A DNA stretch of 64,000 nucleotides from Silurus meridionalis (GCF_014805685.1 NC_060884.1:16071356-16135355); one strand, 5' to 3'; shown: positions 1 through 28,542, numbered from the stretch's first letter. Notes: a model not told the origin generated them from the sequence alone. Numbers and translations: made by a program.

Positions 1-1544
1 TGCATTGATTTCGCACAGTACTTCAGTATTTCTTCCAAATAGACCCAAAGTTGGGCCCACTAAGGAAACCAGCACCATGTTTCTCCATATTTGTACAATA
101 AAGTCTTTTGTCACAAACGATTACAACCCCCCCATAAAAAGACCTAGGTAATCAAATTTCGTTGAGCTTCATCAGAACCCATGACTCGAAATGTTTAACA
201 AGCCGCACGCTGCTACCGTGTGATCGCAGGCAGTTTAATTAGAGTTAAGCTGATTTGCATAGTATAGGTTTGTGAACTATCTAGAAGACGATGGAGTTGA
301 AAGTTGCAGTCTTACCTGGAAAGTATTTTGCAAGCTTTGCTCCATCATTTCTACACACACCTTTTTTTTTTTTTTCCTTTCATTAGGACCTTTTTCACAC
401 TTCAGCTGTGGATATTTTTGTAACCAAATTTCCAGGGACTTCATTTGATTATCAGTACTGCTGAATTCAACATAATTGGCCGCACACACACGATTGTGTT
501 TCCTCTTTTATGTCTTAATTCATTTAAGTAGCCTTTTTTGTGTGTTAATGCAACTTTGGTTGCTGTGCTACAATGATATTTGTTGCACTGTGGGTTGGCA
601 TTCAAACACTAAATCAGTTCACATAAACCATATGTCACTGTAGGCTGGTGTCTGAGGCTATAGAAGCATCATGTGCTCTCTCGTTACTGATTGTGCTGGC
701 AGACACTTGCGGCCTGACGCGACACAACAGCCATGCAGACTATTTCTGTTCAGACAGGCAAGTCGGCTGTGATTATATTACAGATGCGGCACGGATTCTT
801 ATTCTTCCTTATCCTTAAGCTCTTGGCTCGACGACGCTCAACTATGATCTCTTCCTCACTCTTGAGTGTGCGGCGTGCTGCTAAAAGTAGGATGGCCCTC
901 AATTGGCTGCGAGATGAAAGTGATTAGTTGAGACCCTGCAGTTGGTCTACATTTATCTAAGATACGGAGTGCTCAGAAAATGATGATCGTGTTCCTTTTT
1001 TTAATGCCTGTAATACTCAGTTTCATTACTGTTCAATATATGTATGTGTATGCAATTAGTTTCTGAGCAAGAATGAAAGTTATGTTGTCAGAACACATAC
1101 TGTTAATATCATAATTACTCATTAATCATAATCTCTAAATGATTGCGAGAAATCTGGTTTTTTTTTTTTCGTGATTTTCGTAATTGTATGTATTTACTGC
1201 TGTATTGAGAGTTTGAGAACTATGGAGGGAGTCTGCTTAAAAAAAATAATAAAATTTAAACAAACTTCCCCAAAACTGCTCTGCCTGCAATGTAAGGTAT
1301 CCCTTGGGACTTATGCATGTCTCAGTGGTGGGAAGTGAGTGAGTACTTTATAGACAGTTGTTAGTCTTTAATGATTTGCCAGCAGTTTGTGTTACGAGGG
1401 AGAAAAAATAATAATTTATTGTATAAACCTTTTGTAGTTTTCATTTTCCGTTTTCAAAATTGCCCTAATAGTCCAATTGTGTATTTGAAACCTGGATGTT
1501 TTTTAAAATATCTGCTCTATTTGCTTTTCTCTGTTTGTCCCCAG
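1..1544. other. Upstream flank or intron 1 of shmt2, no secure exon
   Basis: AT-rich sequence with short homopolymer runs. The missing exon 1 should end on a codon boundary. One weak candidate is an ATG at 843 reading MISSSLLS before a possible donor gtgcgg at 867. It would join exon 2 in frame and look presequence-like, but the donor is poor. A CpG-island-like promoter is not evident. Exon 1 may lie outside the window. Confidence 0.5.
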
Positions 1545-18524
<16,980 letters not shown>

Positions 18525-20214
18525 CCCGTAGCCGGACCTGAGAAACGGGCGGAGCTCCACATCTATCGAGGAGCTTTCTGGCTACTCGCAGCAAAGTGAG
18601 AAATGTATCAGTATTGGGATTTAACTCCCCCAATCTGTATGAGCCTTTTGTTTATCGCATCTAGTTGGTAACAAACTAAGTAAAATGTTGCTAAATGCTC
18701 TTTGAATATCTTTATCACTGCACACAATCCTGCTGAAATGAAAAACTATATTTTTTCCCCTAAAGTCAAAAGTCTTAATAATTAGCCTAACAGTGCATCT
18801 AAAAATAGTTTTTCTTCACATTGCATCTTTTTTTGGTAATGTATAACCAGAACTTTGTATGACTAGTTTGGGATACCAGCACTGTTTTTTTTTGTTTTTT
18901 TTCTTCTCCCCCCTTTATTTTTATTTTTTCAAGGGTCTGAAAATACCATTAACTCAACTTTAGCCAGAAGCAAATATTGTACTGGCTAAAGTTGTTCAAT
19001 GGCCTGGGATCACAAAATAGACAGCTCTTGTTATAGATCTCTATAAAGGTGTTAATCCTGTAACCCCACCCAGAGTAAACAATCGCTAGATTTAATTCAT
19101 TTTATACAATTAACAATACTTATGAGACCTTGCACAATTCTTGGTGGATTATTGTATTGCACTTGACACTTGATGTTTACAAATCCCACTTAATCAAACA
19201 CAGATCTGTGTCTGCATCAGCATGGACTATCTTGTGTTTCCTATTGCTGCTTTGAAAAGGAAAAAAAAATTAAACGCAATATGTTTGGAACCTATAGAGT
19301 CTATTATTATGGAACATCTGGAGGCGGAGCTCATAGGAGGTTGCGTAAAGCAGTGCCAAGTCCTTAAAACTGTGCAGTTTTGCCAAATATACACTAATTA
19401 TAACCTTTCCGTGTTAACTAAAGTGGTTATAATGGGACAGACTCATATAAATGTGACCAACTGCTTCGTGTCCTGTACTTTTCTTATCTTTTCCCTGTTT
19501 ACATTACTCATTCTCCAGCACTCTGTTCATCAAACCTTTTTACCTGTAAAGTTTTTTAAGTAAACATTTACTAAATGATTTTATAAAACTAATCCCAATA
19601 AATTTGTGCATTGTCTAAACTACAGTAAAAACTGTTTTCTTCTCTGTAATGAAACTCGACACCTGGGATCACATCCTCGTCCTGAATGACTGGATGATGA
19701 TGTATCATTAAGGATTTTTTTTTCCCCCTCTGAGTCATAACCTGGAGCACCAATGAAACTGGAGTTTACCTTCTAAGCAGATATGTAGACAGCTGACAGA
19801 ATGTAAGAAGAACGACGAACGTTAAGAAAAGTGAAATGTGTGTGTTTGTGTGTGACTAATAAAGCATGCTGGAGATGATGGCAGAAGAATGTGTCCTGTT
19901 CCACAGCTTTGCTTTAATGACAGACCAGCAGAGGAAATTATCCCACTCACAAAACCCAGGTGTGAGAGGAAAAAAAAAAAAATACACACGCACACACTGT
20001 AGCCTATCTGCTCTGTGTCAGAGAGTAGTAGCTTTCCTGTCAGCTTTGCTCTTTTGTTCATCCTAACCCTGTCACTGTTAGCATTGCAGCACCACAGCTT
20101 CTCTCCCCTTCTCTTCTCCCCTCTTCTCTCTCTCTGTCTCTCTCTCTCTCACTCTCTCTCTCTCTCTCTCTCACTCTCTCTCTCTCGCTCTCTCTCTGCT
20201 GAGACAGGCAGGCA
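18525..20214 (+). other. shmt2: shmt2 3' UTR and 3' flank
   Basis: No protein-like sequence after the stop. AATAAA signals occur at 19597-19602 and 19858-19863, and the true mRNA end cannot be chosen between them. A pyrimidine-rich CT block lies at 20098-20200. The 113-codon open frame at 19222-19563 has no family resemblance and is treated as chance. Confidence 0.5.
19597..19602 (+). promoter_or_regulatory. shmt2: Candidate polyadenylation signal AATAAA
   Basis: First canonical AATAAA after the shmt2 stop on the + strand, about 1.07 kb downstream. A T/GT-rich stretch follows. Another AATAAA lies at 19858-19863. Confidence 0.35.
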
Positions 20215-20218
20215 CTAA

Positions 20219-20470
20219 TTTGACAATGAATCACCACTGTTCAGCGAGGGACAGATAAGCGACAGCGCCTGCAATTAATTGGACTCGTTTATGTAGAGTG
20301 GCACGCGTCGTCGGAACTCTTGTCATAATTAAAAACGCACAGCAACATGTCGCGTCATTATGGCCAAGACGCCTGCTTGGGCTTTAAGTGCCATTTTAGT
20401 GTTAAGCTCCACACTGTCCTGATGCACCGTAATTATCTCATAATAAAGTGTAAGTGTCTCTTATAGTCCT
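20219..20470. promoter_or_regulatory. Candidate conserved non-coding block
   Basis: Compositionally unlike its surroundings: non-repetitive, balanced GC with several CpGs, and dense in transcription-factor-like words (acagataagc, gcaattaattgg, cataattaaaaacg, gtaattatctcataataaa). No open frame is conserved. This is inference from texture only. Confidence 0.3.
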
Positions 20471-20917
20471 GTGTGTGAGGCATGGATGGATGGATGGCTC
20501 ACAAGGGAGAAGAAAAAGCGTTCTACTCGTCAATTAACAGCTTGACAGCCCCCTGGAGAGGTGAAGAAGGGGAGGCGGTGCATCCTGCTTACGTAAACAC
20601 ATGCTTCCTTCTTCCTCTCGCTTTCTCTCAATGTCTCCGACTGTCTGTTTTTCTGTGGTTTATATAGTGTGGTTAATATAGTGTGATGAAACCTCCACTC
20701 CTTTACTAGCACTGAGAACTCCAGAGTAGCAGGTAGCACTGATGAGAGAGTTTAAGTGTCCAAACCTGGACACACATCTACGTTTGCTTAGAGCGGTAAG
20801 TAGTACTGGTAGTGATGCAACCAAGCCTATGCAAGCACATGTGCAGGCAGTCAAGTAGTGCGCTGTTTGTTTTTTCTTTATTGCTGTGGTGATATGTGTG
20901 ATTCTTTAATTCTGTCT

Positions 20918-21160
20918 CTGAGGAGTAATAGCTCAGTGGTTAAGGCTTTGGGTCACTGATCTGGAGGTCACGTGTTCGAGTCCCAGTATCGCCAACTTGC
21001 CACTCTTGGGCCTGTAAGGAAGGCTGGTAACCCTCTGTGCTCCAGGGACTCCAGGGTATCCTGGCTGATCCTGAACTCTGACCCCAGCTTCCTAACGTCG
21101 CTGGGATATGCGAAGAAAGAATTTCACTGTACTGTAATTTACATGTGACAAGAAAAAAAA
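20918..21160 (+). mobile_element. tRNA-derived SINE with LINE-like tail
   Basis: A box tagctcagtggttaaggc and B box tgttcgagtcc at tRNA-like spacing. A body of about 150 bp follows, and a tail gaatttcactgtactgtaat, then acatgtgacaag and an A-run. The tail resembles the 3' end at 44440-44510, as expected if it was copied from a partner LINE. It is a different family from the SINEs at 12741 and 28298. Confidence 0.85.
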
Positions 21161-21161
21161 G

Positions 21162-21816
21162 TATCGTAATTTCCGGACTATTAAGCGCACCCAAATATGA
21201 CGCACCCACTGAATTTGACAAAGATTTTTATTTTGATCATAAATACTCGGCACCTGTCTATAACCCGCAGGTGCCTACATTAAAACTAATGAATTTTACA
21301 CAGGCTTTAACTAAAGACATTGTCTGTTACACGGCTTGTATCTAAACAGTAGCCTAACAAGAAAGTCATTGTTCACTGTCTTCTCACAACAATTTCTCTC
21401 GAGAGTTTAACTTTTGGCATCGCCATGCGTTTAAAAATCGCCATCAGTGGAAGCTTTTCTCCCGATGCGTGCAGCTCAGAACACAGGTGAAGTGTGACGA
21501 ATGATTCGCATTTCCTATTGACAGTCTGAGTAAGCGGCAGGTCAAACATCAGAGGAACCTTATCCATATTTATAATGTGGTGCGGCCCGATTCAGTGGGA
21601 GCGCATCTGATTTAATATAAAGAGTTTCATTGGTTCACCTGAACCGGTTCGGCAATTTCATTGGTCTAATGTTATGGGGCTCAGTTTTTTGGCTTAAAGC
21701 TTGTGAAACCGGGAAAAACCCAGGAAAAATCCATAAATTAGCCGCTTCACTGCTTAAGCTGCGGGGTCCAAAGAGTGGGGAAAAAAGTAGCGGCTTATAG
21801 TCCGGAAAATACGGTA
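21162..21816 (-). mobile_element. 'actataagc' MITE, copy 3 (opposite orientation)
   Basis: Left end tatcgtaatttccggactat; right end agcggcttatagtccggaaa with atacggta. The interior matches copies 1 and 2 in reverse (gtgaaaccgggaaaaaccca, gccgcttcactgcttaagct). It lies directly after the A-tail of the SINE. Confidence 0.8.
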
Positions 21817-21898
21817 CTCTTATTCACTCATCAGTCATACAGTTACGCCTGATTGGTGTATAACACTGATTTTTAGCTGATGTGTTGGAAGCAGAAAA

Positions 21899-22045
21899 AA
21901 TGGGCAAGCGTAAGGATTTGAGCGAGTTCAACAAGGACCAAATTGTGATGGCCAGAGAATCTCCAAAACTGCAGCTCTTGTGGGGAATTCCCCTTCTGCA
22001 GTGGTCAGTATCCATCAAAAAATGGTCCAAGGAAGGAACAGTGGT
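21899..22045 (+). pseudogene. Tc1-like transposase, N-terminal fragment
   Basis: Starting at ATG 21899 it reads MGKRKDLSEFNKDQIVMARE, the opening of a Tc1-family helix-turn-helix domain. It then needs a frame change to give ISKTAAL-like, then VVSI and KKWSKEGTVVN. Only about 50 residues remain. The rest of the transposase and the terminal repeats are absent, so this is a dead fragment. Confidence 0.75.
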
Positions 22046-22249
22046 GAACTGGTGATTTTTCTCACAAGCTTTTGTATACATGCTTGGAAATGTAGCACTG
22101 CATACAGTTTTGCATACCACGATACAAGGTTACCCTGGTCAAGTTCAAGTGAAAACGCAGGAACACTGGGCACGGTGCACAAAAACATCCTGGAGGAAAC
22201 CCTGGAGATTTTAAGTAGCATCGATCCAACATGACCCTGTGCAGGATAA

Positions 22250-22690
22250 AGTATTTACAGAAGATGAACAATTTTTTTGCATTGTTAGTATGTAATAATG
22301 TTACTCTATTTGACCTAGAGTCAGCCTAGGTCTCATGCTCAAGAAATTTGGTCAAAATATTATAATGATTTTTGATCTATCAGACAGATCAAACATTATA
22401 CCACTATCCATTCAATTAAAATTGTGTCCTAGTATTTTGTGCATACAATGTGATTTGTTTTTGTGTTGCCTTTTTTTTTTTTTTTTAATCAAGTGTAATT
22501 CTGTAATGTAGGTTTAATGATCTTGTCCAAGGTTTGCAATAAGCACAGAATTATTGATTACTGTTTTCACTTAAAGGTAGTTCAGGTTTGGTTAATCTTT
22601 GGAAAATAAATGAATATAATGCAGAATAAGAATTCTCTCTGTTACTTTCAGTGTCTTTCCATCTCACATTCTCAGTGTGTTTTCACAACA
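22250..22690. other. Unassigned AT-rich stretch
   Basis: No gene or element recognised. It contains a T-run near 22471-22487. Confidence 0.5.
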
Positions 22691-22691
22691 G

Positions 22692-22975
22692 TCAGGTCAA
22701 GTTTATTTCTATAGTGCGTTTCACAACGGACATTGTCTCAAAGCAGCTTTACAGAATTTAACAGTTAAGGTGAACGATGTGTATTTGTCCCTGATGAGCA
22801 GCCATGGCTATGGCAAGGTAAAACTCCCTTAGATGTTATGAGGAAGAAACCTTGAGCGAAACCAGACTCAAAAGGTGAACCCATCCTCATTTGGGTGATA
22901 TCAAGAGTGTGATTGTAAATATTTAAAGCAATACAAAACACTGGAGAGTGAGAACCAATGTCCAAACTTCACAAA
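22692..22975 (+). repeat. Fish interspersed repeat fragment
   Basis: It carries the wording gtcaagtttatttctatagt, then cattgtctcaaagcagcttt, gatgagcagccatgg and aggaagaaaccttgagcgaa. I recognise this as a common fish interspersed repeat, but I do not assert its class. No coding capacity and no clear ends. Confidence 0.6.
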
Positions 22976-23055
22976 CATTCATGTGCCATTGCTCAATATA
23001 ACTTGGCCAGCTCATGAGCAAAAAATGCTTTCATCCAGTAAATTTGATAAGCGCT

Positions 23056-25351
23056 TTCTGACACCCGTGTCACAGCCTCCACGTCGGGGTGGAGGTGTGC
23101 AGGTCATGGGTTAAGACTTTTTTGGCCCGCCCCCTTTCCCCCAGTTCCACTGAGTATTCCCACATTATAGGGCGGAAATAACATGGTTATGAGGCGATGC
23201 TGTGAGTTGAAGAGACGCTTGACACCTATCTCTCTCCCGAGATCGCCTCTTCCCTTAAGACCCTGACACTACCCATGAAGCCCCTACGCAATACATCAGT
23301 GCTTGTGGGTAAAGCCTATGCTTTGGCAGGTCAAGCCGCATGGCAGTGTTGCAGGCATATCAGGCTGACCTGCTGCATGAGTTGGATGTGGGAGGTGCCC
23401 CGGCAGCCATTTTTATGTCTCGGGGCACTGCCCCGGCTCTAGGCACACCAGAGGTCAGTCTCGAGAGACTGATACCCCTAAGGCACTTTCTGGCAGCTTG
23501 GAAAGCTCTTCCAGATGTGTCTCAGTGGGTCAGTGAGGCTACTCGATTCAGTTCGGGTCTCCTCTGCCCTGTTTTCACAGGATCCTTCCCACCCTGGTGG
23601 GAAGCCAGCAGGCTCTGGTCATGGAACAGGAAGTAAACACTCTTCTGTGGAAGGAGGCCATCGAGGTGGTCCCTCCATCTGAACGAGAGTCCAGGTTCTA
23701 CAGCTGGTACTTTATAGTTCCCAAAAAGTAACTACAAATTAGATCCAAGGACTGGTTTGTCATGGTAAATCTAAAGGATGCGTACTTTTATATATCCAAT
23801 CTACCTTCTTACAGGAAGTTATTGAGGTTTGCTTTCGGGGGCTGAAGCTTACCAATACCGGGTTCTTCCGTTTGGCCTTGCCCTCTCACCCCGTACCTTT
23901 ACAAAATGTGTGGATGCGACTCTGTTTCCCCTGAGGTTTTAGGGCATCTGCTTCCTCAACTACATCGACGATTGGTTGATCCTAGCTCAATCAGAGCAGT
24001 TGGCGGTCCGGCATCGAGATCTTGTTCACGCCCACCTGAAGGTGCTTTCCCCTGCCCCCATTGTGGCCATCCTTACGGCCATCAGGAAAGTCATAGAAAG
24101 GGCAGCCTCTCACTGTCAAGCAGTTCCAGAAACTGCTCGGGCTTATGGCAGCTGCGTCCAATGTGATTCCACTTGGCCTGCTGTAAATGAGGCCCCTTCA
24201 GTGGTGGCTCAGGACCCATTGCTTCTCACGAAGGGGAAATCCCCTCCACTTCATTAAGGTCATGCGGCAATGCCTACGTGCCTTAGATGTTTGGAGAGAG
24301 CCCGGGTTCCTATCTCATGAGTGGTCACTCCGCCTGAGGTCTGTGGGAGGGGCCTCATCAAAGCTGGCACATTAACTGCCTAGAAATGCTGGCCATGCTT
24401 CTAGCACTGAAGCATTTTCTCTCACACCTCAGAGGTCACCACGTGTTGATCCATACGGACAATACTGCGGGGGTCTCCTACAGCAACCATCAAGGAGGTC
24501 TGCGTTCATGCCCCCTGTGCAGGCTGGTGCATCAGATCCCCCTTTGAGCCCATGGAAAACTCCTCTCATTGAGAGCAGTTTACATCCCGGGCCAGTTGAA
24601 AGAGGCAGCAGATGTGGTGGTGCAGGTTTTGGAGAAATTCGGAAAAGCCCAGGTGGATCTGATCGCATCTCGAAAGACGTCACACTGTCCTCTCTGGTTC
24701 TCCCTTACTCCTCCAGCCCCACTGGCTCAGTCGTGTGTGGGACTTGGTCGTCGTTTTGGGGGCTCTGTCTGAGCCCCTCTTCGAGCCTCTAGCCAAGCAT
24801 CTTGGAGGCACCATTCCATCAAGACCACGTTCTTGTAAGACATCTGCTCTATCAAGAGAGTAGGGAACCTGCAGGCTCTTTCTGTGGCCCCCTCCTTCCT
24901 AAAATTTACCCTAAGTATGGCTAGTGCCTTCCTGTACCCCCGTACGGGTTACATCTCCAAGGTGCCCTCGGTCGTCTCACGACCAGTAAGTTTACAGGCA
25001 TTCTATCTTCCTCCGTTCTAGGCCCCAGACCAGGAAAAAAAATAACCGGCTCTGTCCAGTGCACGCACTAGTTCTCTGAGGGAACAAGACACTGTGTCTC
25101 TATGCCACGCCTCCAGCGTCCCTGCAGCGCTTCCTTCTCCCTTACAGAAGCTGGCGTGCCTCACTTCATATGCGTTTTATACTTCCTGGTGGTGACGTCA
25201 CCTCATCTGTGATGGCCAGCATCCGATTTTTGACTGATTATACACATTATTTCAGAGTGTGAACACTCGGGCTCATTCCCAAAGCGTCTCGACGCAGAGT
25301 CTTGTTCCCTCAGAGAATTAGGTTTACATACGTAACATAGAGACGTTCTCA
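23056..25351 (+). mobile_element. DIRS-like (tyrosine-recombinase) retrotransposon, decayed and truncated
   Basis: In order, with frame changes between them: a gag-like C-terminal piece (GKAYALAGQAAWQC, MAVLQAYQADLLHELDVGG, about 23300-23400); a pol start (PPSERESRFYS.YFIVPKK, then an in-frame stop near 23731); reverse-transcriptase box A as VNLKDAYF (23765-23788); the YIDD catalytic box (23961-23972) in NYIDDWLILA; an RNase H-like HTDNTAGVSY region (24452 on); a recombinase N-terminal piece (QALSVAPSFLKF, AFLYPRTGYISKVPS, about 24870-25015); and a 3' inverted-repeat region. In known fish DIRS elements the recombinase catalytic part (R..H.R..Y) follows this last piece; here the sequence passes directly to the 3' repeats. 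Several stops and frameshifts make it inactive. Confidence 0.85.
25072..25317. repeat. Inverted-repeat pair at the DIRS 3' end
   Basis: 19 bp at 25072-25090 (ttctctgagggaacaagac) is a perfect inverted copy of 25299-25317. It is followed by ttaggtttacatacgtaaca. This is the terminal/circle-junction type repeat expected for DIRS elements. Confidence 0.8.
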
Positions 25352-25858
25352 GTCACTGATTTTCTGACAGTGTTGTTCACTAACGTTTCATGTGGGCTTC
25401 CTCCTTTATCCTTCATAAATGAGTGTGCAGGTAGGTGTTTGTGTAGTTTTTTTTTTTATGCCTTATGATGAATTGGTGTCCTGTTTTATATTATATCTCT
25501 GCCTTGTACGCTGTGTTCCCAGGGTGGACCTGAAGAGTCCATCATGATCTGGACCAGGATAAATGGTTACTGAAAATGAATGAATGAATAATGCATCAAT
25601 GACATTTACATCTGACAATTACCATTTACAAAGACTGAGTGGCATAGTACATTTATCTTTTAACCTGACTGAATTTTTCATGTTTGAAATGCAAGTCTTC
25701 GGCTAAGTATTTGTGTTGTAGAGCCTTTGAGTCTGAATCAATCACTCAGCAAGGTTTTTTTATGGTCTGCATTAGTCTAAATGAGATATTTTTCCCAGAA
25801 ATAAGAAGGAAAATTTTGGGTATTGATAAAAACAAAAAACAATCGTAAAGTTTAAATA
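25352..25858. other. Unassigned stretch
   Basis: It holds a short repeat-like tail (ctggaccaggataaatggtt with gaatgaatgaat, 25550-25590) of the kind that ends fish SINEs. Nothing else is recognised. Confidence 0.4.
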
Positions 25859-26831
25859 CAGTCGAACCCACTTATCTCGACCTCGGTTAACTCGTGAACT
25901 ACACCCCGCACGTTTTAGTGATTTTGTGAGCGATCTTTGTGTTTATAATGTTGGAGAATATAATAAAGGTTTGTATCGAGAATCGACGGTGGTTTTTATA
26001 CTGGTAAATCTCTGCTGTTAGTTGGTGCACATATGCCTTTTGTTGTTAAATGTTATGCGATGAACGGGAGGTGAAAGCAAAACAGTTTATTGCAACACAG
26101 GGCAAAGCCAAACACAAACACTCGCCTTGAAAGTAAGTATTCCGGTGGTGCGCTCTGGGAGCACGTTCCACTAAGTCCCAAACTGAAAAGAGGGAGTCTG
26201 TATATATAATCCACAGGTGTGCTTGGTAGAAGCGCGGCGCTGAACAGTACACGGGAGAACGTGGGATGAGCAGCAAAAGCATAGAATTAACAACGGCAGG
26301 ATCGGGGGAATCCAGGATGTGCTTTGGGAAGAAAAGCGCAGCCGTTGAGAGTGCGGAGTCCGAGTGGGAAGGCACGTATCGGGATGCACATGAGCGATAA
26401 CAACGACCGCCGTGAACCAACATATACCAACAATAACGAACGGTGAGAGTGTGGAAGTGAGGGGTTTAAATAGGAGCTGGTGATGAGTGCTAAATGTGCG
26501 CGATTGAAGCCGGGAGCTTCAGTGAAAGCAGAGGTTTGACAGCTGCCGAAGGGGGCATGGCAGGTGGTTTCCTTACAGTTAACAAACATGTATGTACATT
26601 TTTATAGCATGCCTTTATCAAACAAATCGCGGCAACGCTGTTGTGTAAAAAAAAAAAACCTCAAAAAACACGTGCATGTACATTCTCATTTATTAACGCA
26701 CATCATGTACATAAAGGAATTTCAAGCAGGTTAATATATTGCCGCCATATTGGTTTTCGTTTATCTCGATCATCGGTTATCTCTGCGCTTTTTGGCGTCC
26801 CCTAGGCCATCGACATAATCGAGTTCCACTG
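25859..26831 (-). mobile_element. pogo/Tigger-like MITE, copy 1
   Basis: 973 bp from cagtcgaacccacttatctc to cgacataatcgagttccact plus g, with TA on both sides (25857-25858 and 26832-26833). The ends are imperfect inverted repeats of the CAGT(G/C)GAACCC..TATCTCGA type. The interior includes ttgttgttaaatgttatgcg and gatgaacgggaggtgaaagc, both found inverted in copy 2 at 43340-44276. Open frames inside are not transposase-like. Confidence 0.75.
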
Positions 26832-27435
26832 TATCCTGATTTTGACAAAATATTAAGTTGTCAGAAAGGTTAAAAACAATAACAGACATTTTTTTTTATT
26901 GTTTATACAGTTTCATAAAATTGTATAAAAAAGTTTTAGGAACATTGATGTAAACATAGCCCATGGGTTAAAAAGGAACCAGAGGTGCCTTTTTCTGTTG
27001 TCAAGCCCCAATTAGTTAAAAAAAAAAAAACACCTGTGTGTTCTCCCTTGCTAAAGGCAGTGAGAAACAGACTGGCAAAACTGTAAGTGTGGGAAAGCAC
27101 AACCAGCATGCCATTTCCTAAATATCTAGTTGCCTGATGATCTGTGCTAGATTTGTGATTTCAAAACATACACCCTACTGTCCAGTGCTTCTTTGGCAGC
27201 TGTCCCACAGAGCTACCCACACAAACAGGGCACACTGTTTAGCACACTAATTTAAGTCTTAGGATAGGAGGACCACAAAACCGTTATGAGAGCTATAAAG
27301 AGAAAGTTGACTACATCGACAATAAGACATTAGGTAAATAAATATAGACCCCATACCACTCATCCAGCGGTATGAATTTGCAAGGAAGTACATAAGTAAG
27401 CCCCAAAAGTGATTGAAAAACCAAAGTATAGAGAA
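26832..27435. other. Unassigned AT-rich stretch
   Basis: No gene or element recognised. Confidence 0.45.
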
Positions 27436-27439
27436 GGAA

Positions 27440-27890
27440 AGGATCTGTCAATGAGCCAAATCATACACTGATTGGTCAAGCACAGGTAGTGTAGGTAGTG
27501 TTGCATGTAACTCATGATGGTAGCAGCAGGCTGATTTCTGAAGTGTACAGATCCATTCAGTCTACCAGTGTACAAAGAAATGCATCGAATTGGAATAAAT
27601 TTCATTATGCAGCAACACCGCACATGCGTCAACACAAACTGTCAATGGATCAAATGACATCATGGGGGGGAAAGTAAAAGGGTTTAGACAGGCTAATTAA
27701 TCACCAGATCTCACCAATTGTGTTTGCATTTCACCTGCTGAAGAGCAAACTGAAGCGAGAATCCCCTCTAAACAATAGTTATAGAAAGAAGCTGTGGTAC
27801 AAAAAAAAAACAGCATGGCAAAAATAAAGGAATGCAACAGTTTGGTGATGTTAGTGAATCACCAGGTGGTGTATTTCTTAGTACTGAGTT
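27440..27890 (+). pseudogene. Tc1-like transposase, decayed C-terminal half
   Basis: Weak but collinear resemblance to a Tc1 catalytic domain: gtacagatccattcagtcta and atgcatcgaattggaataaa correspond to the stretch before the second Asp; caccagatctcaccaattgt corresponds to SPDLNPIE with the catalytic Glu destroyed; cacctgctgaagagcaaact and gaatgcaacagtttggtgat follow. Many frameshifts and stops; no terminal repeats found. Confidence 0.55.
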
Positions 27891-28277
27891 TGAAGTGATT
27901 CAAACAATGTCAGTACAAGCCATGTAGCATGGTTAGCAGTTGCTGTCTAGTTCCAGACATTGTTTGTGTAGAAGAGGTAGTCCTTTCATGCAAAAGAGCC
28001 GTGAATTAGTGGGAATCCCATCAAAGTATAGCAGATTCAGCAGCTAACCAGGATAGAGCACTGACTACACAATGCGTGTGTTCCAAGAGACTCTGACGTG
28101 ATCTAGGCACAGACGAAAGTATTTGAAAAATACTGTATCAGAGCCGAAGAATGTGGGGAAAATAAAATGGCAGTGGTTTCAATAGATCCAGTTTATGTAA
28201 ACATTAACCAGCACAGCTCCTGTAGCAGATCCTTTGTTGTGACTCTATTTAATTTACTCCAACTGTATTAATATAGA

Positions 28278-28542
28278 TTATTTCGACAAAGGCAGCTGGT
28301 CCCTGGTTGTGTAGTGATTAGAATGCGGCGCTCTCACCGCTGCGGCCCGGTTTCGATCCCCGGTCAGGGAACCAACCCCAGCCACTCTTAGTGCCGGTCC
28401 CAAGCCCGGATAAATGGGGATGGTTGCGTTAGGAAGGGCATGCAGCGTAAAAACATGTGCCAAATCAAACATGCGGATGATCCGCTGTGGCGACCCCTAA
28501 TTGGAGAAGCCAAAAAAAAGTTTTATTTCGACAAAGGCAGCT
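28278..28542 (+). mobile_element. tRNA-derived SINE with perfect 20-bp target-site duplication
   Basis: The SINE body (about 28298-28522) has A-box-like gtagtgattagaatgc, B box ggtttcgatccccg, then aggaagggcatgcagcgtaa, catgtgccaaatcaaac and ccgctgtggcgacccctaat. It ends in an A-run and tttt. It is bounded by identical 20-mers ttatttcgacaaaggcagct at 28278-28297 and 28523-28542. Same family as the SINE at 12741. Confidence 0.93.

Noticed and set aside
733..927. 64-codon frame upstream of shmt2 as a separate small gene
   Set aside because: No motif. Only the inner ATG at 843 is of interest, as a weak exon 1 candidate.
19222..19563. 113-codon open frame after the shmt2 stop
   Set aside because: No family resemblance, no splice context, AT-rich composition; it lies in the probable 3' UTR.
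20918..21000. Possible tRNA gene from A and B boxes (also at 12750, 28305, 35120 and 61170)
   Set aside because: No foldable acceptor stem or full cloverleaf; each is followed by a SINE body and tail.
26046..26423. 125-codon minus-strand frame and its counterpart at 43641-43991
   Set aside because: They share wording (MLVHGGRCYRSC, YVPSH) only because both lie in copies of the same MITE core. They diverge in frame after a short stretch, so they are not evidence of a protein.
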